This document shows, one piece after another, positions 1 through 10,100 of a stretch of DNA of 64,000 nucleotides (its first letter is position 1; the number at the start of each line of letters is the position of its first letter). Made by a program: the position numbers and the translations under genes. A model generated the notes under the pieces. That model was given only the letters and a program-made list of their open reading frames with translations. It was not told the DNA's origin and made no database searches. Source of the DNA: Lumnitzera littorea. Its lineage: Eukaryota > Streptophyta > Magnoliopsida > Myrtales > Combretaceae. The stretch spans positions 38,569,893 through 38,633,892 of the forward strand of contig JAMXBB010000011.1 of NCBI GenBank assembly GCA_024138015.1. Direction: 5' to 3'.

Positions 1-239
1 AAGTCATTCTCCATGGTGTAGTTTTTTTTTTTTTTTTTTTTTGTCCATTAATCCTTTTTCAAAATAAAGAACCTTATCCCTGATGCCTTTTTTTATTCAC
101 AAATGGTTTTCACCAAATTCCTCCTTGTAAATTTCTTAAAATCAAGAGTTTTTCGAATCAGTCATGTCCCTCGGTTTTACTTTCAACTATCATATAGAGT
201 TTTATCAAGTTCATAAGGTGCTTGCCCTTTATTTCATTT
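1..239. other. Low-complexity start of window, no gene seen
   Basis: A run of about 20 T near position 22 and AT-rich sequence. No coding potential was recognised. It may belong to the same element as the tandem repeats that follow. Confidence 0.4.
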
Positions 240-1310
240 TTTTAAGGATTTAGCTAACTCATGGAGCTCTATCCCGATTCATATTCTCATTGAGGGATCT
301 AGCCAACTCTTAGAGCATGGTCTCAATCCATAGTTTCTTAGGCTTCCAACCAGCTCATGGAGCGTTTCCTTAATTTATGTTCTTTTTTTAGGATTTAGCT
401 AGCTCATGGAGCGTTACCCCAATTTCTATTCTCAATATCTTTTAGGGTCTTAGCTAGCTCAAAGAATGCTTCGCTCACCTTGGTCATAAGGGGCATGACC
501 AAGTTCTAATTATCTTTTAGGATCTTAGCTAACTCAAGGAGTATTTCACCCACCTTGGTGAGTTAGCCCATAGGGGATACGACCAAGTTCTCAAATCATT
601 AAGGTCTTAGCTAACTTAAGGAGTACTTTGCCCGCCTTGGTTAGTTAGCCCATAAGTGGCACAACTAATTTCTTAATTCGTTTTAGGGTCTTAGCTAACT
701 CTAGAAATGCTTTGCCTACCTTGGTTATTAGGTTTATTGGGGTACAATCAAGTTTTCTCAATTCATTTTAGGGTTTTAACTAGCTCTAGGAGCTTTTTGC
801 CCACCTTAGTTAGTCAACTCATTAGGGTACAACTAAGTTTTCTTAATTCATTTTAGAGTCTTAACCAACTCTATGAGCACTTTACCTACCTTGGTTAGTC
901 AACTTATTTGGATACGACCAAGTTTTCTCAATTCATTTTAGGGTTTTAGTCAGCTCTCAGAGTACTTTGCTCACCATGGTTAGTCAGCTCATTAGGGCAT
1001 AACCAAGTTTTCTCAATTCATTTTAGGGTCTTAGCCAACTCTAAGAGTATTTTGCCTACCTTAGTTAGTCAGCTTATTGGGGCATGACCAAGTTTTCTCA
1101 AGTCATTTTAAGGTTTTAGCCAGCTCTCAAAGCACTTTGCCCACTTTAGTTAGTCAGTTCATTAGGACACAACCAAGTTTTCTCAATCCAATTCATTTTA
1201 GGGTTTTAGTCAGCTCTAAGAGTACTTTGCCCACCTTAATTAGTCAGCCCATAGGGGGCATGACTAAGTTCTCATTATTCTTTTTAGAGTTCTGACCAAC
1301 CCACAAGGGC
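240..1310. repeat. Tandem repeat, ~85-bp unit, about 10 diverged copies
   Basis: From about 506 on, a unit opening with a TTTTAGGGTCTTAGC-like phrase recurs roughly every 85 bp (about 681, 767, 852, 937, 1020, 1105, 1197). Each unit also carries a CCCACCTTGGTTAGTCAGC-like middle and an ACCAAGTTTTCTCAATTCA-like end. Copies at 240-500 are shorter and more diverged. ORFs that cross the array are simply the repeat read in one frame. Arrays like this are common near the 3' end of Tat-lineage Ty3/gypsy retrotransposons, and the polypurine-like tract and LTR-like start just downstream fit that reading. Confidence 0.8.
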
Positions 1311-1487
1311 GCTACCCTTATCTCTATTAGTTTCAAACTTATTGTCACCAAATCCTCAATGGACCAGTCTTACTATAGATAACTAGTCATAGCATTTCTT
1401 AGGATGGAGTCATCCTGAGGCAAAAATTGTATCTCTCTTGTTTTTGTAGTAAAGTTTTATTCAAACTTCACCATAAAGAGGAGCAAC

Positions 1488-3671
1488 TATAGACACCTAA
1501 TTATTTCCCGCTGTAGTTCTAAGTTTTTAATGGGGTCCTAATTCCGAAAAAAAAAAATAATAAAAATAGGAAAATGATAAAAAAAGAAAAAGGAAAAAAA
1601 TTGTAAAGAAAAAAAAAGATTTTTAAAAAGTAAGATGTTATAGGGTCAATTGATTTAATTTTAACTTGGATTAAATAGTTTCTTTTAGAAAGTTACGTAG
1701 TTTAAGTACAATTTAATTGTACTAAGTGTCAAGGCATAAGCCAATGGCTTAACAGATAAATATTTGAGTATTGACATTAGATTAGCTTAAAGTCACGGGT
1801 TCGAATCTCACTAAGAACAAATGTGCTTTTTATTTTCTTTTTTTTGTTTGTTTTATTTTACAAAAATCGATTAAACGTACAAGATTTAAATCTAGTTTTT
1901 AAATCTAATCAAGTTTTTTTTTTTTTAATCTAATGCGATAAAGATATAAGAAATTCAAATTAGATTTGAATCGATATAAAAGATTCAAATCTGATTTGAT
2001 TTTTATCAAATCAGATATAAATCGATATAAAGGATTCAAATCTAGTTTGATATTTTATCAAATCAAATATGAACCGATATAAAGATTCAAATCTACTTAG
2101 TTAATACGATCTTGTTTCAAGCTTTATATAGTGATTGTGTGGCATAAAATAGAAGGGAGGCACTCTCCAGAAAGAAAAACCAATCTAATAGCTCGTTAAA
2201 CAATCACTCGCCCCCATCATCCTTCATCATCTCTATGCATTCATAATAGTAGCTCCTCAAACTAAGCAATTCTTAGCTAAGCTGCAGCTATAGTCCAAAC
2301 GTGAGCAACCTACGCAACTCCATACAACGGCAAAGTTGAACTTCTGATCTGAGCTCTATGCATGCTGCACCATCCAACAAGTCCATCGCACAAACAACAC
2401 TTGAACACAATGCTTAGACTCACTCCACACTGACTGACAGTAACTATATACACCCAAGCACAGCCTATCCATGACAGCACAACAGCTACAAACAAACGCT
2501 CAGCCACGTTGTTGCACACGCGATTAGCACAAACCGATCAAGCACTGATACATGGCCAAACCCAAACTGTAGCAGTGATTAATCCAACGCAGCACTAAAT
2601 AAACTCCACCATCGCAACAGCAACACTCCACAACCAGACCAAAGTTTCGTGCAATATGCCACTATTGCATAATACAAGCCACACGCTACAGTAGCACTGA
2701 TGTTCCCACATGCACAAGTCGCATCCGAGCACATTAAAGCTTGCATGGTGTTACTGCTCATTCACTCCTATCCTCAACAATGCATGCAAATCAGCTACAT
2801 ACAAATCCATGTCAATTCCGACTAGTAGGCGTAAGCTCACTACTAATCACTACCATCCTCGTCCAATAGCCTGAGCACAATACCTTTATCCATACAACCG
2901 AACAAGTTTAAGTTCGATTTCTTTTACAATTCTTTTTTTTTTTTTAATTATTATATTCCTTAGTTATTTAACATAGTATATGATATATGAATATATTAGT
3001 TTAGGAGACTTTTAGTATTAGTTTTTTTATATTAAGTATATTACATGATATTATTAATTTATTTAAGTAGATAATTGTTTGGTAGTAATAGTATTGGTAT
3101 ATAGGTGTATATATTAGCTTAGGAATTTTTAGAACAAGTTTTTTTAGAAATCTTCACATAGAAAATTATTTTTTTAGAAATAAAAATTAATAAGAGAAAA
3201 AACTTTTAAAAGAAGATCATAACGTTTTAGAGAGTCTTCTAGTCACTCAAGAGTTAGAAACCCCTTATATTTTACTCGAATGAACTAAATCGATGACAGT
3301 GTAAACTCGATTGGTTTTTAAAAAACTAAAAAGAACTAACACACTAAAGTTTTTTGGAAAGAATAACGGTTGTCTGATCCCGATTAATGGGTATGTAGAC
3401 TCTTTCGGGATGGTGTTAAAATCTATAGAAATTTAGGTTCTTTTTTATTTTAGTTTTTATTTTTTCTTAAAAATATCAAAAAAGGATAGTTTAGAAGCAT
3501 AAGCCTAATTTTAGAAAATAAATAGTGATACCTATTAAGATTTAATAGATTAACCCTTGAATTTAGAACCCTCTAATTTTTATCAAATTGAAATTAAAGA
3601 TCGGTAACTAAATTGTAATCAATTCACCCAATTGATTATGATTTCTTTTCTTTTTCTTAACTCCGGTTTAG
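1488..3671 (+). mobile_element. Probable long LTR of a Ty3/gypsy (Tat-like) element
   Basis: At 1475-1487 there is a purine-rich AAAGAGGAGCAAC, followed by TATAGACACCTAATT, which resembles the TGTAGACACC start of many Tat-lineage LTRs with TG decayed to TA. At 3672-3681 the sequence TGGCGACTCC resembles a tRNA-Arg primer-binding site, which would mark the LTR's 3' end. The interval holds no coding sequence. It contains a tRNA-like A/B-box pair (1745-1807), a 51-bp tandem repeat (1943-2095) and AT-rich stretches. No second copy of this LTR lies in the window, so the boundaries rest on motifs alone. Confidence 0.4.
1943..2095. repeat. Short tandem repeat, ~51-bp unit, three copies plus a partial
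   Basis: Units begin GATATAAA(A/G)GATTCAAATC at about 1973, 2024 and 2076, with a diverged partial unit near 1943. Each full unit contains a short inverted repeat around a T-rich centre (TTTGAT...ATCAAA). Confidence 0.75.
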
Positions 3672-3681
3672 TGGCGACTCC
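3672..3681 (+). promoter_or_regulatory. Primer-binding-site-like motif (tRNA-Arg type)
   Basis: TGGCGACTCC follows the candidate LTR directly. This decamer is typical of the primer-binding site in Ogre/Tat elements. The match continues poorly downstream, so it may be decayed or coincidental. Confidence 0.35.
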
Positions 3682-5866
3682 AAAAGTTTTTAAAAGAATT
3701 AAAATTTTCCAATTTTTCTAGTTAAGGATTAATACTAAATAGTTTAGAGTTTAGTATTAATTAGAAAATAAGAAATGAAACTAAAACAAAGGCATCGAAA
3801 ATTCAAGCTCGACAGATGAATCCAATATGAATCTAGGGTTTTATAAGGCAAATATCACAGCAAACTTAGAAGAAAAAGGTGTTTTAGGGTAGCATAGGTG
3901 ACTATGAAAAATACCTTAATTAACCAAGTTGAAGAAAGCATACGGGGCCAAGCTGGCCCCATCCTTAGTCAACCATCTTTGCTTAGTCGATTGCATGACC
4001 TTAATCAATTACCTATACTTCTAGATCAATCACATAAGCACTATAAGAGCTCGAAAAAATGTATTTTGAGATCTAAAACAAACAATTAAGTGAAAAATCA
4101 ATAGGAACATTTAGGATTTATGATCTATTGTATATAAGATATTGGTTTTGATATGTTACATGGTCTAGGAAAAAACGTAGACATTAATTAACATTGTGTT
4201 GATGGTTGTCATTCTCAACTTAGAAGTCTTGATCCTTGTAATGAAAATCGAAGGAAGGATCATCCTATAAAATGAGCAAACATAAGCTCTTGAGGATGCT
4301 AAAGGTGACTGTAGGATATGCAGTCTAACATTCAAGGTAGTATGAATTGTCAAGAATAATCCACTAACAAATTAGAGAGAGGGAGAGAGAGAGAGAGAGA
4401 ATCAAGATTTGACCCCCTTACTCGAAGGGATTGCATCCTATTTATAGGAAGTGTTGAGTGTTTGTTAGGTTGTTAAGGGCTTATAGACCCCTCCCTTTTG
4501 ATCTCAGGCGAGAAAAATTTGACCAAAATCTCCTTATTGTCCCTTCTTCATTAGACTTCTTACTTTGCTTAAACCCTACCTTAAGGATGCTTACGAATCA
4601 AAATCTACCATTAACATATTTTAAGCAAGAACCAACTATATAAATTGATGATGTTTATTGTTTATTGATGGTAAGATTAGAATTAATTAAATTAATTATG
4701 GATTGACTATTAGGTTATAAGTTTGTTGGTTATACTTGTTAAAAGTTCTTATTTTGTGAAAACTAAGACCAATTATAACTCACATTTTTAAAACCAACCT
4801 CTTAAGGTATGCTCCCATTTTTAAAGTCGAGCCTTAAAGCCTACTTCATTTTAAAAAAGCTAAGTAGTAGTAGCAACAACAATGCTACTAATACTAATTA
4901 TACATGGAGAAGGTAGGAGAAGAAAAAAATTGAAGAACACCCAATGATTGAAAAGTCACAACCGAGAAAAATAAGCTAAGGATATTGACTCAATGATTAT
5001 TTGGGATATGACCAATGATGACACGTACTACTAGATTAATAGTAATGAAGAATTTTAGAGTTGAATTTTAGTTTTTTAAATAGATTTTTTCCTTGATATG
5101 ATAATTGATAAGTATGGGTAGATGGGCAATTTATTTATTTATTTTTTTGAGACTAGCTAGTAGTAAAACTGAAATGAATCTTTGTTTATGAAGTTTTACT
5201 TGGCTAAAGAACATGATGGTTTATTTTTCATATCATGGATTTTAGTTGATTAGGATCTCTAACATCAAGAAATCAATGATCTTGATTAAACCCTGTTTAG
5301 GAATACATACGCCTTACTCAACAATTTTTACTCTACTAATTTTCTTCTACTTCTTTTGAGGGAAATCTCATAAATAAAAGAGACATCTACATATAAAGAT
5401 CTAAATCTGATAATTTGTTTTAAGCTTGGTAATCAAATGCATTTGAACTTTTAAGGTAAAATGATAAAGTTTAGAGAATCAAGTCTATATTTCAAAATAA
5501 TCAAGAGAATTTGATATTACGAGTTTGAAATAAGGTTTATTGGATCGACTTATCCAATATTAAATTTTCTTAATTCGATTCTTGGGTCTAGGCTCATAAA
5601 AAGAGTCACTTGAATTCCATTAAGGGAATGAATTAATTCGAAATATTGATTATCATTGCGATCCGACAAATAAGATAAATAACTAATTCTTATAAGTATC
5701 CCTTCCCCATGCACATTAGGAGAACAAAAAATTTTCGATCATTTCAAAACCATAACACTATTATCAATAGTGGCGGTCGATACAATACAATCAAAGTCCC
5801 TCACCCCTCACCTATCACCACCCCATCACGAGAACCATAACAGTCACTGTTGATCGACGTGATACT
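3682..5866. other. Non-coding AT-rich stretch, no gene recognised
   Basis: Only short ORFs without recognisable domains occur here. If 1488-3671 is a 5' LTR, this could be its decayed or non-autonomous internal region, but no gag or pol motif was seen. It contains a (GA)n microsatellite at 4373-4400. Confidence 0.4.
4373..4400. repeat. (GA)n microsatellite
   Basis: An interrupted GA dinucleotide run of about 28 bp. Confidence 0.9.
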
Positions 5867-5867
5867 A

Positions 5868-5893
5868 GGACGAACCTCGCTCTGATACTGCCG
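5868..5893 (-). other. Initiator-Met primer-binding-site-like motif
   Basis: On the minus strand the segment reads GGCAGTATCAGAGCGAGGTT, close to the TGGTATCAGAGC(G/C)AGG sequence that follows the 5' LTR in many plant LTR elements. No matching LTR pair or pol sequence was found nearby, so this could be an isolated remnant. An imperfect palindrome (CACTATTATCAATAGTG) lies at 5756-5772. Confidence 0.25.
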
Positions 5894-6014
5894 ACCATGG
5901 CATATTGAGCGAAAGACACGGATTTACATTACCGAGCTATAAACCAACATGCAAGGACAATAAAGCCATCTCATTTTAGGGAAACAGCAGATAATATCTC
6001 AATTGAAAAATAAC

Positions 6015-6206
6015 CTAAAATGTTACAACGTATGACCCGCTAATAAAGGCTTCTGGAGTAAATGATGGAAACCTGAAAAGATAAAAAATAATTCTACCAA
6101 CTGAGGAAACCAAATTAAGAATAGGTCTTCTATCAATATATCTAACCAAATAAACACGTATAAAGTTTCCAGTAAACATGGCTAGGAAATATATCCTAAC
6201 AATCAA
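6015..6206 (-). pseudogene. Possible orphan or terminal exon, hydrophobic peptide of unknown family
   Basis: A 63-codon frame on the minus strand ends in TAG and encodes a fairly hydrophobic, aromatic-rich peptide with basic residues spaced through it. A good acceptor-like sequence (pyrimidine-rich tract ending GTTAG) overlaps its start. A second one (TTTTTTATCTTTTCAG) lies inside it at about 6065-6080. Composition and splice-like context are more gene-like than the surroundings, but I do not recognise the family and found no upstream exons. It may be the last exon of a broken gene, a captured fragment, or chance. Confidence 0.25.
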
Positions 6207-6211
6207 AGATA

Positions 6212-6348
6212 TTGAAGAAAAATCATGATAAATGACTTTGTAGTTGATAACGCCCAGACCCGATCAACTGCCTAGGCCGACAGTGCTGGCTACTTAGATA
6301 CTCGGTCAGCCCACTAGGTGCTCTACTTGAAGAAAAATCTTGATAAAT
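6212..6348. repeat. 22-bp direct repeats flanking a 93-bp GC-richer insert
   Basis: A 22-bp sequence (TTGAAGAAAAATC...GATAAAT) occurs at 6212-6233 and again at 6327-6348 with one mismatch. Between them, 6234-6326 is clearly GC-richer than the flanks and contains AACGCCCAGACCCGATC and CCGACAGTGCTGGCTAC. The arrangement looks like a small insertion with a long target-site duplication. The insert may instead be an LTR-derived fragment. Confidence 0.6.
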
Positions 6349-7173
6349 ATTTAAGAATATTTACAACCCATCACTGAAATTGAAAGCTTCAGGATTCTAG
6401 AACCATGATATTGCTGCAAAGTATTATTGGCATTTCCTATCCACAATAATCTTCTTCAGTACAATGGATGAGCCATTAGTTGGATTTCTAACATCCTCGA
6501 TACTAAGGAAATTTTCATAAGACATTGGCAATTGGCACTAATGCTTCCACTTTACCGTCAGGTCTCTTGCATATATACAGGCTGATGAATAAATAAAATG
6601 TCTCTCCAACTAGGGGAATTAAAAGATAAAAGAATAAACCTATCATACAACATTTACTAGTTAAAAACCTATGCATAGACCATCGCCTCCAAATTCATGC
6701 AAAACCGAAGGCAAGCACCGTACCAAAATTCATGTTGTTGCCCGTCTGTCAAACTTCCGACCAGCAATGAACAATGACAATGAGCACTAATTCTACACAC
6801 TTTTTTTTTTTTTTTGGTTGCCAGTTGTGTATCACACCCGACCCTCCTTGCAAGGGTAGCTATGAGAAGGATCATATCATCTGCTCCACCGATCAATCGG
6901 TATCCAAACCTGCCCCAATTGCCTGCCAGCAGAGAATCTCATGGATGATCCACTGTCAGGAGCTCTTATTTCATTCGAGAACACTATGAAAACGTATGAG
7001 ATGAAAGCGTTCAGCATAAGGCAACATATCGATAAGGAGTCAAGCAGCTCTGAATCTCTCCCAATACTTGACTGATTATCAAGAGGGGCAGAAATTTTAT
7101 TTGATAGAATGATTTTTGGCAACCCCAGGAAGATTATCTTAACTCTCCCAAACAGCATCATCGAAGCAGCATC
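6349..7173 (-). other. Downstream region and probable 3' UTR of the DUF632 gene
   Basis: No second gene was recognised. The minus-strand sequence directly after the stop codon at 7174-7176 should hold the 3' UTR and polyadenylation region, but I could not fix its end. Overlapping short ORFs on both strands here look non-coding. A T-run of about 18 lies at 6801-6817. Confidence 0.4.
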
Positions 7174-10100
7174 TCAATGGTCCCGAGCCTGGGTTTCTTC
7201 TTCAGTACGCTCCAAAAGCTCCTCATATGCCTTCACTGAGTCAATAATGAACCTTTCCATGGCCTCAAATATGCGTTGCAAACTCCCTTGAAGATCATTG
7301 CTGCTGATATCACTCTGGTATACTACATTTCCTGTAAGAGAAAGGCCATCTCCATCCCCCATGAACGAAACTAGCTTCTTATCTAGAGCCTGAATTTCCT
7401 TCTGTATTTTCTGGTCCTCCCTGTCTAAATTCTTAACTTTTCTTTCCAAGTCCTTATTCGCCATCATCGAATGACGCACTTCTCCCTTATCCCGTTCCCA
7501 AAGCTGAAAAACACTACTTGCAAAGACACGCATGGATTCAATAACTTCCTTCTCTGATATTCTGTCCATTGCCTGAGACCATTGATTACAGATTACAAAT
7601 ACTGGGGGCGCACCTATCCTTCCAGGTGAAAAAGGAACTATCCCATCAGCTGTCTCTTCAGGTTCATATAGAAGACATTTTAGAAGCCAATTGTTCAAAG
7701 CCTTGACATATCTCTTTTGGGCACCTAACCAATTTGTAAATCTATATGTCCAGTTTATAAGTTCACGCTGAAACTGTAACATTACTTCAAGATGAGCATC
7801 ACCAGACTTTTTGCCAGACCCAACAGGCATCAAGCTTTTTGCCTCCCTGATCACTTGGCACTGAGTCCGATGGCAATTAAGCATTGATTTCCACATCCTA
7901 GCAAACCTGAAATCAAGTAATGGCAGTCTCAATCAGACAATAGAAACTAATCCCCTACAGAATGAATGCCGCTTTACACAAAAGAAAGATCTGTAAGAAG
8001 TGAACCGCACAGACTTTTAGGCAGAAAAGCATGCCATGAACTATTGTGTCTCTTTCAAAATTGACCATAAGGTACATTCAGATCATAACCAAGCAAAATT
8101 ATATTCAAAGCCACAGCTCTTCACATTACCAACAGATGCTGCAGCCACAACCGTGAGTCATGCTTATTTGCAAACTCTTTTCTTTTTGCAAATGCTTTAT
8201 GCTATCACATATTTTTCATTCCAAAAGTCCTCTTCATGGCTATCAATCTCTTCTCTCAAAGAAGATCTCTGCTTCCTCTTAATACTCAAATGGAGTTTCA
8301 CCCTATACTTTGACCCCTCATAAAGATACAGTTCCATGGGAACTTAAAAGTCATAATCACATAAAAGGGGAAAAACAATTCATCATGGTAAAACACCGCC
8401 TCGTCTCCATACATCAAAATCCAGAAGCAAGCACACCTCCCCCCTTTTATTTATTTATTTTTTCGCATCCCAAGAACCCTAGAAATAAGATGTTTTTAAC
8501 GGACACTGACCCTCTTGATATGGCAAACCATAAAAAAATCAAACAGCCTACTGCAATAATCTAAGGAAATTTTTCATGAGACCAAACAAGTGAAAACATA
8601 TGTTCAAAGAAATGAGTACAGAAAAGCCAGGAAATGCACATATGGAAGATAATAGATACAAACAAGATACTACTATACAAAATGTGAAAGAGTCCTTCAA
8701 AGTAACATACCCATGAATTAAATCATTGAGCTGTGGCCAGAGCTCTTCGTCTCGTATCTTATTTATCGTGATGGATATCTTATCAACAGCCTGAATAGCC
8801 ATCCTTATTTTTGTGGACAAGCTTCTGATTAAGTCTCTCGTTGAATCCACCTTGTGAGCTTCTGCCCCTCTTTTATCTAATCTCTTCAGCTTCTGGACCT
8901 TCCTGTCATGAAGAACACGCATCTTTTCTTCAGCCTGCAAAAGCCAACCATCAACACTTGAATTACAATGGAAAATATAAAAAGGTGGTTAGAATTGTTA
9001 AGAAATTATAGATCCTAGACGTCCAAAAATTCTTACCAAAAAAAGAAAAAAAGTGGAAATTTGAAACTTGGTATAGAGAATTATAGAAGAAAGTGTTCTC
9101 AACAAGGCACAAGAGAGTTACCCCAAAAATAAAAGAAGGCACAATAAGGTGGGATCTAGGAAATCATGAGAAAGTGCTGTCATAGGAATAATAGATAAAA
9201 AGGGGGAAAAAAATCAATTCAACAGTTATAAACAGCACCATGGAGCATGTATATGTTAGTAGGTTACTTGAAATTTTACCTGAAGCATCACTTCACATTT
9301 CAAAAGCAGCAGGAGGAGCGCACAGATTCCATTATATCTTATAAGATGATGATGAAGCTTAAATGCATAAACAGCAATAAGATATCATACCTTGACCTCG
9401 TTGTACAATTTCTTCTCCCAAAGATAAAGTTTCTGTAACGTAGATGAAAGATTTTTCAATCTCACTCCAACCTCTTCATCAACCTGTGCAGCTGGTGCAG
9501 CATTTTCACCTGATGCTGAGGGTTCAACAGAAGTAGAAGGCTGTGATACAATTGATAATGAAGGAGCAACTCCATGTGTCAACTTGGAAGCAACTGCAAT
9601 ATATAGATACATTATATTTAACATGTAAAGACCCCACCCATCAAAGCCTGCTAAAGCAAACACCCAAACCCCACCTCCACCTCCACCCCACCCAAAAAAA
9701 CCCCGAACAACACAATAGCTACAACACCACCACAAAAACCAACCAAAAAAAAAAAAACTGGATGGGGCTTCAATATGAAGAGAATGTACTATTTCAAGTT
9801 GTAGAATCATATAAGAAATCTTCTCTTTCTAGGGGCAAACTGAGTATTGCATTAAAATTAGTAAAAAATAGTGTAAAGGGCCTTAAAATATTCAAAAATT
9901 TAACTACACATGTAACTTTAATAGCACACACAAAAACAATCTATTGTATTTTAATAATTTATAGAAGCACGCACTCATTCAGGAGAATGCCTACATAGCA
10001 CATTGACCTAAAGCTACTACATGATATGGTTCCACCCTCAAAAGCTCACAGATATAGAGCAAGCAAAATTAAGGATGCAAAGAAACTTTTTCTTCAATAC

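Noticed and set aside
1077..1295. 72-codon frame at the window start
   Set aside because: It is the 85-bp tandem repeat read through in one frame; no stop happens to occur.
240..1310. CRISPR-like regular repeats
   Set aside because: Units are contiguous diverged tandem copies without distinct spacers, in a plant genome context.
2310..2761. Two Cys-rich minus-strand frames (69 and 60 codons)
   Set aside because: No signal peptide, conserved spacing or family match. They lie within the candidate LTR.
9543..9998. 151-codon plus-strand frame in intron 1 and exon 2 of the DUF632 gene
   Set aside because: Lies opposite a verified exon and intron. Composition is Pro/His/Thr/Lys-rich, from the complement of GT-rich intron sequence; no domain.
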